Assembly: GCF_023101765.2 (NCBI RefSeq)
Contig: NC_064227.1
Location: forward strand, 8,900,451 to 8,964,450
DNA from: Spodoptera frugiperda
Taxonomy: Eukaryota > Arthropoda > Insecta > Lepidoptera > Noctuidae
Length of the DNA: 64,000 bases
Reading direction: 5' to 3'
The notes under the pieces were generated by a model, which was not told where the DNA came from, did not search any database, and was given only the letters and a program-made list of their open reading frames with translations. Positions 14,401 to 26,529 of this stretch are shown here, piece after piece. Positions within the stretch are counted from its first letter, which is position 1; every line of letters begins with the position of its first letter. Made by a program: the position numbers and the translations under genes.

Positions 14401-14693
14401 GAAGGGGTTCGTGAAGAAGTGCAACCTGACGCTGCACGAGCGCGTGCACTCCGGGGAGAAGCCGCACGTGTGCTCGCACTGCGGGAAGGCCTTCAGCCAG
14501 CGCTCTACCCTCGTCATACACGAGCGGTCAGTACTGCACCTGGGCACCATACACCCACCTCCCGATGTCCGACTGACGAGTGTGTATGCGCAGGTACCAC
14601 AGCGGCGCGCGGCCGTACGTGTGCGCGCTGTGCGGGCGCGGGTTCGTGGCCAAGGGGCTGCTGTCCATGCATCTCAAGACCACCTGCATATAG
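5418..14693 (+). CDS. ZAD and nine-finger C2H2 zinc-finger protein
   Basis: Coding exons: 5418-5531, 5613-5716, 6016-6552, 7278-7368, 7713-7833, 8100-8193, 11874-12110, 14392-14526, 14594-14693; total 1533 nt, 510 residues, phases consistent. Residues 1-72 resemble a ZAD (CRLC near the start, then VCDKCSCKVNDFYQF), the arthropod zinc-finger-associated dimerisation domain. Residues 73-230 are an acidic linker with three psi-K-x-E sites (VKDE, VKQE, IKEE), which are candidate SUMOylation sites, and a basic KRGRKKK stretch, probably a nuclear signal. Nine fingers follow from about residue 233 to the end, several interrupted by introns: finger 1 by intron 3, finger 2 by intron 4, finger 3 by intron 5, finger 4 by intron 6. 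Finger 2 has 11 residues between its second Cys and first His instead of 12, and the last finger ends in Cys rather than His (C2HC). Likely a nuclear DNA-binding regulator; the target is unknown. ZAD proteins are a large insect family, so I assign no symbol. Confidence 0.85.
6781..6900 (+). repeat. Interspersed repeat relic, LINE 3'-end-like
   Basis: Intron 3 of the zinc-finger gene holds a stretch with CCTGGGTGTCTTCAAGTCTC and, 3' of it, TTGCTTACCACCAGGTGG. From memory this resembles degraded 3' ends of lepidopteran non-LTR elements. Only about 120 bp remain and no frame is intact. Confidence 0.4.
8222..8596. mobile_element. MITE with GTGTCCGACCGA terminal inverted repeats
   Basis: The left end GTGTCCGACCGA (8222-8233) is exactly complementary to TCGGTCGGACAC at 8585-8596. 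The 375-bp interior has no coding capacity and is rich in degenerate GCCGAAGCCGAAG motifs. It is a non-autonomous DNA element in intron 6 of the zinc-finger gene. I could not define a target-site duplication. Confidence 0.65.
9040..9265 (+). pseudogene. Broken duplicate of zinc-finger exon 6 with flanking intron
   Basis: About 225 bp here repeats 7995-8200, including upstream intron sequence, the acceptor and exon 6. The copied exon begins after GTTGCAG at 9155 and encodes THNYEAG then SAEPADKR as in the original, but carries insertions. After the CGG codon there is TAAGTCG, giving an in-frame stop and a new consensus donor (GCG|GTAAGT). A further insertion disrupts the stretch leading to the original donor. 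The duplicated finger cysteines lie beyond the new stop. It is probably a dead exon. If spliced at the new donor, it would have the same phase as exon 6 but would leave the finger without its cysteines. Confidence 0.75.
9770..9972 (+). mobile_element. tRNA-derived SINE, family A
   Basis: The 5' part looks tRNA-like, with an A-box-like segment (GGCGCGGTGGCTGGGC) and a B-box-like GATTCGATTCCCGC. It is followed by a unique body containing ACCCACGACACAGGAGAAAA and an A-rich tail. A second copy with the same layout lies at 30830-31020 and a deleted one in reverse at about 42340-42425. The B box and flanks do not fit a functional tRNA gene, so I call a SINE. Confidence 0.75.
10269..10416. mobile_element. 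MITE with 29-bp perfect terminal inverted repeats
   Basis: The left arm (10269-10297, starting TTATCGGCTTACTCACG) is perfectly complementary to 10388-10416. The 148-bp element has no coding capacity; its centre holds a second short palindrome around CGCGACACACGACGCGGCG. It lies about 500 bp upstream of the 92-bp array in intron 6. A related TGTTTTGACGAGG motif at 10186-10198 suggests a second degraded copy. Confidence 0.75.
10928..11940 (+). repeat. 92-bp minisatellite, 11 copies, each carrying exon 7 acceptor
   Basis: Units start at 10928, 11021, 11113, 11205, 11297, 11389, 11481, 11573, 11665, 11757 and 11849; the first is 93 bp, the rest 92. Each unit is about 19-25 nt of intron ending in CGCAG or CGTAG, followed by the first 67 nt of exon 7. 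The last unit is the real start of exon 7: acceptor at 11871-11873, exon from 11874, completing finger 4 as RYLLSHRTRAH after exon 6. Copies are almost identical; copy 1 has a C-rich CCCCCGCAG tract and copy 3 has CCCGTAG. Both array ends share CAGTGTGT (intron about 10927, exon about 11939), which suggests origin by duplication between microhomologies. It is not CRISPR: the units are contiguous, with no spacers. Confidence 0.95.
12323..13736. mobile_element. 1.4-kb non-autonomous DNA element with 3-bp TTA duplication
   Basis: A 19-bp perfect inverted repeat, TGCTGGGGCCACACTAACG, bounds the element, and TTA flanks both ends (12320-12322 and 13737-13739). A 3-bp TTA duplication is typical of PIF/Harbinger elements. 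A second inverted pair occurs inside (GTAACAAGGTGCGGCTGACAG at about 12946 and its complement at about 13670). I found no transposase frame. A segment at 12630-12793 reappears at 15025-15185, so another repeat is nested within it. It occupies most of intron 7 of the zinc-finger gene. Confidence 0.75.
14130..14212. mobile_element. Short MITE, GGGCTTAGTACGA inverted repeats
   Basis: GGGCTTAGTACGA at the left is mirrored by TCGTACTAAGCCC at the right; the arms continue with one mismatch into TTGTTTT/AAAACAA. The 83-bp foldback lies in intron 7, about 180 bp before exon 8 of the zinc-finger gene. Confidence 0.6.
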
Positions 14694-15024
14694 CGCCTGC
14701 ACGCCTGGTACGTCACACATCCACTCATATTGTAAATGCGGAACTTTGTATGCACGTGTATATTTTTGTCACTCATTCATGTCAAAACGGTCGAAGGGAT
14801 CGGGATGACATTTGGAACAGGGGTGCATTATGGTCTGAAAACATAAATGTTATGATGTAAAGTAACTGCTAAGACATTCTCTAATATACAGCTATAGTCC
14901 GGCCACATAATTAGACGCACTCGTTTTCTATTACGATAAGTACGGTATATTAATTAAGTTAGACGAGTACTTAGAGTAATTTAGATTTAGATACTACAGA
15001 GACTTTATAGAATTACAGTAAATT

Positions 15025-15185
15025 TTTTATTTTAGCTTTTCTTTTAAGTCTGCTATTTGACGTTTTAAACTTATGACGTGATTATAGAGTATTTCATAGT
15101 AAATTCATAGAAAATATCGTTTCTCACGTTTCGAAAAAGTATTGAATAGTCAAACGACCCCTACTCAAGCTGAAACATGCCTATT
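15025..15185. repeat. Interspersed repeat shared with 12630-12793
   Basis: Both copies share GTCTGCTATTTGACG, then ACTTATGACGT, ATAGAGTATTTCATA, TTCATAGAAAATATCGTTT and ACGTTTCGAAAAA in the same order and spacing, and both end near AAACATGCCTATT. The family is not recognised and neither copy is coding. Confidence 0.7.
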
Positions 15186-15279
15186 AGACGCAGTCGTTTT
15201 ACAGGCTATTAGATTGAGCAATATATTGAATTAATCGCGCCAAAAATCTTGCCATTAATTTTTTGACTACAGATTAGTC

Positions 15280-15450
15280 TTTGATATATCCAGTGTCACT
15301 TTCACATCTGTGATATATACGAATCTAACGACACCTCTCAAGCCAAAATCTATCAAGCCGTTTAGGCTGCAGACAGTGCCAAATAATTATACATACATAC
15401 ATACATACATACATACATAGCTTGAAAAACATAACCCTCCTTCTGGCGCA
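15280..15450 (+). repeat. Interspersed repeat with CATA microsatellite tail
   Basis: TATATCCAGTGTCACT, then CACCTCTCAAGCCAAAATC, a run of ATAC units, and ACATAACCCTCCTTCTGGCG followed by CAGTCGGGTAA recur in the same order at 29455-29652. This looks like the 3' end of one retroelement family with a microsatellite tail. Confidence 0.7.
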
Positions 15451-15985
15451 GTCGGGTAATCAAATCATTTTAATGCAAAAATGGACTTAAATCAAAGTAT
15501 TTATTACATTATTACATTGATGATTGATTGCTTGTTCATTTGAGAAGATGTCGCAGTAGTTGGTGACGTCACGACCTTATCGCTAAGTAAACAAACGTCA
15601 AGTTTTCTAAGCACAATATATCATTCTGCAATTTGAATCAACTAATTATAGTTATCTTTACAAATTATCATTGATATCTATACAAATAACGCCATTAACC
15701 AGTCTCCCATCAAAATAAACACCAACACGGTAGGAAGATTATGAGAGGCGAAGACGTTTTTTTAAGTGATTTAAAAAATAGGAGATTCTCTTTATCATCT
15801 TATGTGTGTATGTTTTTTTGTTTGGGCGCGATTAACTTGCGTTTGGCTGAACCGATTTTGATGCGGCTTTCAAACAGTATTTTTCAGATTTAGGAGAAGG
15901 TTTTTGGGATATTACCTGACTTAAAAAGGTGTTAAAGAAAATGTAAAGCGGTAAGCTATTTTATTACAAGTATGCTGGATTATCA

Positions 15986-16023
15986 GCAGATCTTGCAATG
16001 TCACAAGACATTGCAAGATCTGC
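15986..16023. repeat. Perfect 17-bp hairpin with 4-nt loop
   Basis: The arm GCAGATCTTGCAATGTC (15986-16002) is exactly complementary to 16007-16023, with loop ACAA. There is no T-run or transcript context, so this may be a small foldback remnant or a recent inverted duplication. Confidence 0.8.
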
Positions 16024-18215
16024 ATGATCTGAGGTCAGGTGACTGATGTCTAAAAACAACAATTTTTATTTACGGAGTTAACAATAAATTACTTTAAGTA
16101 CAAATTATTTTGGTCCATAGCGTATTTTTATCCATAATTTAAATTAATAAGTTCATTTATTTTTATAATGTTTCATACTACCAATACTTAATGTTCCATA
16201 CTGTCAAATAGTTGTGCGTTCATTCATAAAGTTCTTCTGCAGTCAAAAAGCATATTGTGAATATTTTAGTGCAACTACAGTCTTCTGCACATGTTTCTTG
16301 CTACATGCACCGTTTTTGGTGCATATTTACATCTTTTGAAAATATCTGAATAGTAGCACGGACTCAGGAGTAGTGCCGGTATATGTAGGCGCGGCACAAT
16401 GTTTATTTTGGTTTTTTACATACAAAGTGATTAACTTGAGTTTTTTGAATCTCATTCGCTCCAAATTTGTTTATCCATTTTGTCTTGATTGGCGGAAAAA
16501 AACATATTAGTTATCAAATTCACAACATAAGTATTATGTAAATATCTGCGAGGAAACGAGAAATATCCAGAACGAGCAGATTCAGTATCCAGCGATAGTG
16601 TCCGATAATGCGGAGTTGTAGTACTGTACCTAACGCGGGCAAATATTTCAGCGCCGCGTGATGTAACACCAGCTCGGGCCAAGTTCACTCCGCGTAGGTA
16701 CAGACTGAGTCTCCGTTATCTACAAATCCAACTACTGCGATAACGATTACAACTGATTATTATAACGCCTCATAATTTGGGAGAATAGTTACTTTAGCGC
16801 CGATAGCGGGACTCGCGCTGTTGGCGGCACGAGGGGAACTCTTTAACTGAATCGAAATAGGTGATTGTAGGAGTTTCTATTTAGATCAACTTAGACACCA
16901 GAGGGCGTGCTCGTGTACCGCTCGGGCAAGTCATTCATAGGACCGATATTGGATAGTAGTCAGTAGGTACACTGTATACCGCATTTATTGAGAGACCTGT
17001 CGTCTCCTTAACACTAATTGTTAGCCGACCCATTAGACGTAGTACCTTAATGTTTGCCCGACCCATACCCTCTGCCCCGCCGTCCGCTGCTCCTTGGGTT
17101 AGATCAAAACAACAGCAAATAAAACTCATGACGAGTTTATTTACACAACATTAGTTATTACAAAGTTTGTAAGTAAGGTTCTCCTGTAATAATGTGTGCT
17201 TGTATTTTTGGTGTTAATATACATGTCCTGTTGCAGGTCGGCCCCCCGCCCGCCAGTGTACTGAGCGCCCAGTATTACAGCCACCGCCCCGCGTCGCGTG
17301 ATCTCCACCACATTACTTATACTTTACTCTACAAGCGCAAATTATTTTGTATCGGGTTGTCTATATTTGAGCAAATTGTTTTTATTCACTGGGAGTTTGT
17401 GAGATAAGTACTGTATCAGTATGGATGTGTATCAGTAATTCGCGAGATGTCATCGCTGGGGGCGCGGGGTCGCCATAACGCGCGGAATGTTCCACTCACC
17501 GCCGGGACTCCGCCACCGGCGGCGCCACTGTCGCACAAGCTGACACCCCACTCCCGTGGTGGGCATGGTGATATACCATTATACATATAGTTAGTGTAAA
17601 GTAATGGTTTGTGTTTGTTTACTACGTGTTTACGAAGCCGTACTTAATGACGATAGAAACAATGAAGGCGATAACTGCGACTGTAAATATTTTCATCACA
17701 CAAATATATTTTGTTATCTTCACGGAAACATGTTTAGTTAATGCATGCGATGCGGATCAACTCGCAGTTACTAACTTACTACAGGTAAAAGCAATGTTCT
17801 ATGCGACAAATAATGGCCTAGTACTACAGACACCCACTGGGTGGGACGGGGGACCGTGGGCGCGATAGCAAGGATCATCAAATATTATCACTTGTGTATA
17901 AATGTAATTTGCATAATTTTAAGACTCAACAGTCCTCACTAATGATAAGTAGTGTAATTATATTTTGATAACGACTCGGTTGAGACGTACCTACTTACCG
18001 GTGCAATACAACGCGCCTAGGTATATATGTATCTATGTAACGTCTTACTGTAGCAACCGGCGACCTTTGGCGAGTCAATTCTACTGGGTAGTAGTTACTA
18101 ATAGTATAAACTAATAGATAAATATATGGGTGTTGTTCCTCGAGTCCGCGCCGTCCGGTCCCGGCTGCTACAGTACGGCCGGCGCGGTGTATCGCGGGGA
18201 CTACACTGACTACAT

Positions 18216-18507
18216 CAGGGGTTCCCAACCTTTTCATTGGTCAAAGACCATTATTATTATTTTGGTCTCACACTAAGATTTTATCCAGACTCATAGGATT
18301 CGTTCTCATAAAATAGTAACTTTTGAAACTACTGCTCCTCTCAGTTGTCTCCTTCGACATATGTTTAATTCTTGCTTTATCCGTGCTATTTATTCGACAA
18401 AGGTGTTGTCTAATGAATTCTTTTTTTATTTTCACGGACCATATGTAGTGTTTTGTGTTCTGCGGACCAATGGTGCTCCACGGACCACCGGTTGGGAACT
18501 AATGCTG
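18216..18507. mobile_element. hAT-like MITE
   Basis: The left end CAGGGGTTCCCAACC faces GGTTGGGAAC at the right (about 18490-18499), and interior GGACCA motifs lie near both ends. CAGGGGTTCCCAACC-type termini are widespread among non-autonomous hAT elements. An 8-bp target duplication could not be confirmed because the right end is degraded. Confidence 0.6.
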
Positions 18508-21079
18508 TAACAATAACTATGTACCGTAGTGTACAGTGTACAGTGTAGTCCCCGCCTAGGCTGGGAGTGCGGAGTACGGAGTATGGAGTAGCGACAAGTG
18601 CCTGCCCTTGTGATATGTAGCGGAGTGAGGGACGCGGCGCTCTCTGCAGGGCCAGTCTCTAGTTCCAACGTAAGATAATATACACTTCAGGAGATAACCA
18701 ATTATTCCTAATTTATGTCCACACAAAGTACTAAATATTACTTTACTTAGTATTAACAGAATGACTTCCAATGTTATATTTTTGTAATTATTGATAATAA
18801 ACTGCATTTAATATAGTTTGTTGAGATGTTGTGTTTGTTCTCTGGTGCTGGAGCTGCGGCCACTGTCCGGCGTTGTATTGTGGACAGCCTGTAGGGAAAC
18901 ATATTTTCTGATTGGATTATGCTTTAAAACCAAAATAAAATAGTTAAAAATTTGTACATGTTTGTGCATAAGATGTGCAGCGACGGGTCGCTAGATGTCG
19001 CTGGTCGCTCACTTGTGTCTTGTAGTATTTGGTTAGTTGTTCACACAGCTCAGAGTCGGGCGGATTGCGGCGCAGCTCCTGTTATCAATTAATTCCTTGT
19101 AATTATGCTCAGCATCGAATGGAAATGTTAGCGCAACACAATAACGTAATAAATAATAAAATGTATTGTTTGTGACTCGATGACTCGACAAACTATGTGT
19201 TGATGTTAAGATAACAGAACATGGAGTTATTAACTAATGGGCTTTTCATTTCACACCCTCCCTTCACCGGCAGACTACTCGCGATCATTTTATGAACTTC
19301 TATTTCATACGTAAGTACGTGACATGTGATACCTATGGAGTTCTTGAACAGAAACCATGTACCCTGCTCCATGTTGGGACTAGCAGGTAGTTATAGAAGC
19401 TAATGTTAGTAATCAGGGGCGGCTTTAATCGAGAGAGCGCACTAGGCAAGCACCCTATGTAACTTAGCGCTCTGTAGGCACTCGACTCGTTTGCCTTACA
19501 GATAATACCGGTCTGGTGGTAATAACTAATCAGTAGGTACGTTGGATACCTAACATCGGGATCTTCAGTAATCCGACGAGTTAGCTGCCGGCTGATATAA
19601 ATATACGCTCGATAACGTATAGTAAATATATGTAGCATTGTAGCATTGTAGGTTCTCTGCGTAATTACTGCGACTAATTGGTTGAGTGATTGCAACCGCT
19701 AGATACTGCTGCCCGAAAGGCTTGGATTCGTTTGTCTTTTGTTAATTTTTTGAGAACTTTCAATTCAGAAACTGAATTTCCGCCCTCTACTTGGTAAAAG
19801 GCGGGTGCCCGTTAATACACGGGTGACATAACCGGCAAATAATTAATTAGTGTTACATTCAAATTATTGCACCTCTGTCCGGAGATAAGGCGTGATGTTA
19901 TGTTATGCCACTCTGTACTATGAGATTCCCCTAAGGGTGCTTTTGTACCAGAGATATGCTATGCTTCGTTGCTGTGGATGCGTTCAGCTTCCACCAATTA
20001 TATTCATTGGTACACATAGCTTAGCACTGGTGGAAACGGACTCAGCTAAAGTATGTTTTTTACATGGAAAGATGCATGCTATGGATGGCTTCCTTACTAT
20101 CGATACATACTAGAGCTGCGCATCTTCCTCGCACAGCATTTCACAGCTATTCACAGCTTGACTATTACATCTTCATATTACATAGCACATCTCTGATAGC
20201 GCATCCTAATAGTGCTGTGTCATGTGTTGGGGTTGAGGGCTCGTCACGTGTGCGCGGGGTGTGACAGACCCGAGGTCGGGGCAGTCGTTAGCCGGCCGTA
20301 ATGAACCGTAGCCGTTATCAACATCATTATAATTGTGAAGCGGCTATCAGATCTACAAAATAACAACCGCACTGATATCGCGAAGGGATTCCAAAATAAG
20401 GAAACATTAGAAATGATCAATAAATGTCGCGCGCCGCGGCTCAAGCATCGGTCGCCTGGTCGTTGTACAACATGTAGGTACGAGACATTACGAGCGTGTA
20501 ATTAGTGGAGCTATGTAACTCCACTGTTCTTCTCTTCTTTATCTACTCACTCAAATACTTCGATCATATCATTCCATGACATGAGAGTCCACTGCTGAAC
20601 TGTGGGCCTCCTCTACGAAAAGTAGTGTGCTATATTCACGCTGGACAGGTCGGTTTATTAGAGAGCGCTCTCTTGGTCGACTCGTACGACACCCACGGGA
20701 AGAGAAGTGGTGGCCGTGGCCACAAATGTATTGTGCTCTTTCGTCTTCAGCTTTCGAGTAAGGTGATAAGTAGCGAGAGTTTAGATTTTATTTTTTATCA
20801 ATAACAGCACGGAGTTTGGACACAGAATACTAGTTTGGAGTTCATTCCTAGGTATGGCAACAGACGTGTTCCTATACACGGGACTCATAAGTTATAACAG
20901 ATCAAGCGACACTTAGATGTTACCCACCCAGCACAAGACTTATGTCACCACTAGTAATTCTGCAAAGTTGGGAGAGTTGGTCGGCCAGCGTGGTGTGTGG
21001 CGGCACTGGCGGCGTGGCGCCTGTGTTACCCGACCGCGGCCGGGAGGTCGGCTCGGCCGTGGAGTGCTAGTACAGCGCG

Positions 21080-21328
21080 CGACCTCTACATTTGGTCGCG
21101 TGCTGTTGTCGTGTAGCTGCCGCGAAGTACGGCGGAGTGCTCAGTGAGCGACCGCGCGCGGCCAGGAACACTCGCCAGTCGCCAGCCGCCATCAGTCGCC
21201 GACAGTGTCGCGCCGAGTGCACGTCGCGTCGCACGCACCACGCCATCGTATTTTTCTACAATTATATCAGTCGACCTTGGCGCTATTTTGACGCCGGTAT
21301 ACGCACGACCAATCTCCGGATCCATTCG
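21080..21328 (+). promoter_or_regulatory. Possible noncoding first exon or promoter, perhaps of hexokinase
   Basis: A CpG-rich block (about 21000-21240) ends at a good donor, ATTC|GTGAGTATC, at 21329. The first coding exon of hexokinase is preceded by an acceptor at 30291-30294, so an upstream noncoding exon must exist. This is the best candidate on the correct strand, but other CpG-rich blocks (22300-22480, 24220-24380, 28280-28380) compete. The assignment is an inference only. Confidence 0.25.
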
Positions 21329-24300
21329 TGAGTATCTCTCGATTTACTACAATACTCCTACACTATTACATGTTTCAGCCAAAGTTCATTATGAAAAGCG
21401 GAAAATGAAACTCTATAAGAATGAAGTAAGTACATTAACAAAAAGTGTTTAGGTAAATATTCAATGTACGCATTTTGTGACAACACGATCAATCAAGGTG
21501 ATCAAGACTCCAATGTAAACACGGACAGGTCGCACGGACGCAGGCACCTGCCGTACTACTACACATGTGTACACTTGCCACTAGGGAGGGCTGGAGTAGC
21601 ACCAGCACACCACCACCACCACCACCACCACCTGTGTACAACAACAGGTGGGTGGTGGGGCCGGTGCCGCGGTGTGTGGCTACACGTCAACATGCTGCCA
21701 TTGATGCGCGCGCGCCGCACGTCGTATTTCATTGATATTCATAAATGTGCGAATCGGTGTGTACTACCGAAGCGGCGCTATTAGCAAAGTATTCAATGAA
21801 TATTCATCAGTCAGTTTGAGTGACAAACAAGCTCGCAGCAACAAGTAGTGGTGCCGCGTCTCCGCCGGCGCCTCCTGCCGGGCCCACTCTATATTTCATT
21901 AGCATGTGTTGATAAACGTTATCTGCGTTCAAACACACGCTCTATTAGATACACGGGGTCTCAATCTCAGTCCGCGCTGAAACGTGCAGGCCCCTGCCGC
22001 TGACCCCCGCGTGACCCCCTCGCGACCTCTGCGGAGAAGGAACCCGCGACTCGTAAACACGATAGTGTTATCTACACTTGCCACTGAAGTCTACTGAACA
22101 CATCTCACGCACTGAAAACAGATTGCAACGACTAGGATCGGAGCTGGAGTCACCAGCTCCTCGGGGAGTAAGGCAGCTCTGGCTGCGTGGCCATGTTGTT
22201 GGTTGCTAATTTGTTGACTCGCCGCCATCTCGCGCGGAACATGGCGGCTGCTACGTCTGCTGCCGAATTGCGTTACAATAAAGTTTATCTGAAGGAATTC
22301 GCGATACGCGCGCGGCCTAGCTTAGCTGATTGCGTAAATAGATACAAAATACTGTAATGTTAGCGACCGGCGCGCGGCGGTGCGCTCGCCAGCACGCTTT
22401 GTTTACCCAAACCATTGATGCGCGCTCTTGAACTACACGCGCTCCGCGCCGCGCACCATCCCACACTCGTGACTGCAGGTCGGGACACACCTTCTACGAC
22501 GTAGCTCTCATACTGCACTGAACTGCACTTGACATTGTCGTCCTCCAGCTAGTACAAAGGGTAGATACATGACATGTCCATACATCAAACATTACTGGAA
22601 CATAAATAGAGATGCTGCACCGGCTAGGATGCATGGTTTGTTTCAAGCTGAGTATGAGTTACGAGCAGGAATTTCATTCATTGGTTAGTACTTTGTCAAA
22701 CCAATAAATATTTTCATTTGGTACAGCGTAGATATTTTCCAAAATTAATTATAATCATATTGTGTCAGAAGTAAATTTTGATGGAAGGTTAATACTGCCA
22801 GTTGACTGAAAATAGTCGTAATTATGAAACACCCGCGTCCCCGATGTATACACGCAGGTATAGTTTACCAACTGCACACCTTACTACATATTGGAATATT
22901 TGAAGAATCTATGTTTTTAAACACGTCGGTCCCATGTGTGTCCCCTGAGGAAGACTCCAGTTGGTAACTTAACAAAAAGTCACAGTTAATCTTTGAGATA
23001 GATAATTAAATTTATTAATAAATTTATTATCGATAACACACATTACATACCTACTTCAGTAGATTAATACTGAACCAAAACGTCGCGCTTAATCAGAAAG
23101 GAAGAAACAAATACTAGTAACTGTAACACGCTTTAATGTTTTAGTTCGTAAGTCCAATAATTTCAAAGTAGGACACTATAACAACTTACCATCTAGAAGT
23201 CGCGATGATGGCGTGGTGATGTCTATTGTCGAGAGATAGTGTGACAGTGTAGTGGTGGTGCACAGTATCCGCGCATTGTCCGCGGGACAGGGGGCGATTG
23301 TGTAACAATTTATAAATAACCGGATACATCACACTAACTGCAGCGGCCGGGAACTGGCGGAGGACCGCGGCCGCGTCCTGCACTAAATATTCATTGGAGA
23401 CAGCAGACCGCGGCCACTTCCCGGGGCCACCACCAGGGCGCGCTGCCGTCTCTGCGGGGCTAGCATTACCCAGTGCACGTCAGTTGGTCAGAATACTCGC
23501 AACCGTCTCGAACACGGAAACACATGAACAACGGTTCACTCTAATCCCCGCAGAAATGTTGGGATACATTAAATATCCAATAATTGCTCTATAAAACCAA
23601 AGTACGTATAATATGACCGGATCTTAGAAATAACTCAATGATATGTTATGATTGATGATTTCTTTATTTACTACAGACTAGCGCCCGCGCGGGTTTCTAC
23701 AACTTCATTTATTTACAATTTATTACAATAGGAGTCCGTGCACGAACATGTCAAGTGTCATATAAACCTGATTGGGGTAAGTCCAGATTGCGATGCACTT
23801 AGCACAGTTATAGACGCACAGCTTTTTATTACTAAGAATTTCTTAAATTCAAAAAATATTCAATAACATTTAGCCCTCTATATGTTTTCCTCGCTAGTCG
23901 CGTTTGCGTTCCTCCAGGAGTCTGTACACATCTAGTAACGTAACTAATGAACGAATAAAACCTCTACCTAATTGACCAAGAGTTGGCCAGTAAGTGCCTG
24001 TATTGTGCCGCGCTGTACATTATACATGTTTGTATTCGGTACTACGAAGTGTTGGTCAATTAGTTGCGCCCCGTCGTGACGTCACTCGGCCAGTCTAAGA
24101 ATGTATACTTTGTATACTTATAGGTAGGTGCGACTGGTGCGAGGAGCTATCAGTGTTCCGTAATTAAAGCTCAGTCAAGTGTGATCCGTGATTAACAAAA
24201 TCTGCGATGTCGAGGCGTCGCGCGCCCGCGTCTAACTTGTTAGAGGTTGACAATGTGCGTCACTGGTTGTAATGAAAACACTCGGAAGGCGCGCCCAAAC

Positions 24301-26529
24301 CTCCTGCTCGCCTACACGCAGGCATGCTCGCCTGCTCGCCGCTCGCAGCTCGCCGCTCGCCGCTGGCCGCGCGCACCGGGAACCATAGACTACTTGATTA
24401 ATTAGAGAGCCACTTGTTACACTCGTTCAATTATTCCCTAGTTGACTACTCCGCCGTAGTGCGCGACCTCCGGCAGACAATCACGCGTATTACATCGACA
24501 TGTTGTATCTGTCGGCTTTGGTTTGTCTTCTGGTTTATTAACATTCAGGCACAGCTTCGTTTGCCGCCATCACAGTAGCGCTAGATCTCCGTCTCATAAA
24601 CAAGTAATTTACTTTATGATGGATGAGTTTGCTTTCTGCTAGATTGAGGTTAACGTGTTTGAAGTTGGATAGTCAAATCAAATCTGGGCCGTAAAAATAT
24701 TATTTCATTTGCCATCAGTGTTTTCCCGTCACTCTTGTCCACTGCAACTCTACAGGAGGCAGGATTCACTGTTTACAGAGAACGACCAGAACCCGCTAGC
24801 ATGTGACAACAATCACGCCCCATAGATTAATTATTAGTTCAATAAATTACTCTCGAAGTATGGGTGCTACGTTTTTGCCATTTTTATAGGTTCCTTCGAC
24901 ATTGACTTAACTATGCATAGATACTCCCACAGTGAAACTTACCAAGTAGGCGACTACTTGGTAAGATGCCGAGTGACCGGCAGGTCAGACATTGATAGAT
25001 ACAACTGCTCCAGATCATTCGATGAGTGTGAGAGCGGCGCCGTCGCAAATTACCCATTTAAGCCAATAAATCAGTATGGCGCTGTGGGAGTCTTCGCTCA
25101 TAGATTGAGGGCCACCGACCGGCGCGGCGCGCGGTCGCTCCGTGCACTGCACACTTGCATATATTGCACAACGAGCCAACGATGCAGGCGGGCTAGACGA
25201 GTGTCGTGTATACTATCTACTCATTGACTTCTTCTTGCTTCTCCTAAAATATTAGAAGAAAATGGAAGAAGAAATTGACCTTCTTTCGCTTTGCAAAATG
25301 CCTGCAATGATCAGTATTGCTCAGTTGTCTACCCTCTACGTGAAGACCATACTGACCATATACCGTATCGTGTCACAACACCTCAGGACACCATTGACTA
25401 CCGACCTCATGCAGACTCCTTACAGCCGCTACACAAGTGAAGGCTTTTGTGACTCAATTCGATCTCTATTATTCCAAGGTTCTTAACATAATACTCAGTC
25501 GAGTATATTTTTAGACATTCGTTGGACACGGGGAGTCGAGGCAGGCAGCTATAAGACGCTAGTCATTAGGCGCACTGGCAGTCAGTGGGACAATCCCGTC
25601 CTCACGTGAGAGCAATGTATTGGGAGCAATTTGTGTCTGTGTGGCTGTGTGGTGTATTCATCGGGACTTGGTTCAGTTAGCGTTGGTCCAACGTCCAAGT
25701 GCCCAATTGTTGCAGCGACACGCGGCCGAGCGCGATCTCCTCCACGCTCCAACTCTCCGTCGCGACAGACATCGCCATCCCAAGCTAGTAGCCCGTGCTG
25801 AGGGTGGAGGGGGGGGGGGGGAGGCGCTAGTCGAGGGAAGCCTCAAATAATTGTTCATTATATTATCAAAGATGATGATTACATACAACGTTTTCAAACG
25901 TTTCTTAAAATAGTAATGATTCAGAAAACAATTAATTAGTTTCTTGTGAAATGTCCGTACGTAGTAATTACCTTGTTTAGTCTTAAACGAAGGTATACTG
26001 TTGTTGTGTACTGGTGCTTATTCTCTAATACACCGCACACGTGGTCTGTATGTCCTACGTGTGTACTGTGTCAGTGTGTGTGTGTTTTGTGGTCAATTGT
26101 TGCACTCACACGGATACCGTGACGTACGTGCAGCACATGATTACTTATTAAAAAGCAATTGACGGCTCTGTCTGTGTAGCCGGCGGCGTGAGCTACATGT
26201 ATTGTATATGTGGTGCACCGTAGTACAATATACATGTTAATTACACACACTACCTATGTAGCATGTAAGTAGTAAGGACGGCACGCGGCCGCCCTGCTCC
26301 TCGCTGCTCGCTGCCACGTTTCTTGAATGAAACTTTATTTCCATCAAACAACAATGTCGTACGCAATTACTGTTTGTATCTGTCGCGCTGTATACACGTC
26401 TACAACATACATATACATACATACACGTAGTACTTTATATTGAATGCGAATTAGAAATCCAATAACACGTGTTGTATTTATTTACGAAAATGATGTAATT
26501 TCTGTTAACGACTAGTCGTGTTTTTATCA

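Larger units (their letters stand above)
14694..21000. other. 3' flank of zinc-finger gene and repeat-rich intergenic DNA
   Basis: No further coding exon is supported. A donor-like CTG|GTACGT just after the stop (about 14707) and an acceptor TTGCAG at 17233-17238 followed by a GC-rich block could be a spliced 3' UTR, but this is speculative. AATAAA motifs occur near 15714 and 18797. The region also holds two interspersed repeats (15025-15185, 15280-15450), a perfect hairpin (15986-16023) and a hAT-like MITE (18216-18507). A fragment at 20583-20625 (GAGTCCACTGCTGAACTGTG) resembles a common lepidopteran LINE/SINE segment. Confidence 0.5.

Noticed and set aside
17239..17407. Possible extra exon after acceptor TTGCAG at 17238
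   Set aside because: The short peptide has no domain, and the zinc-finger protein already ends properly; kept only as a possible 3' UTR exon.
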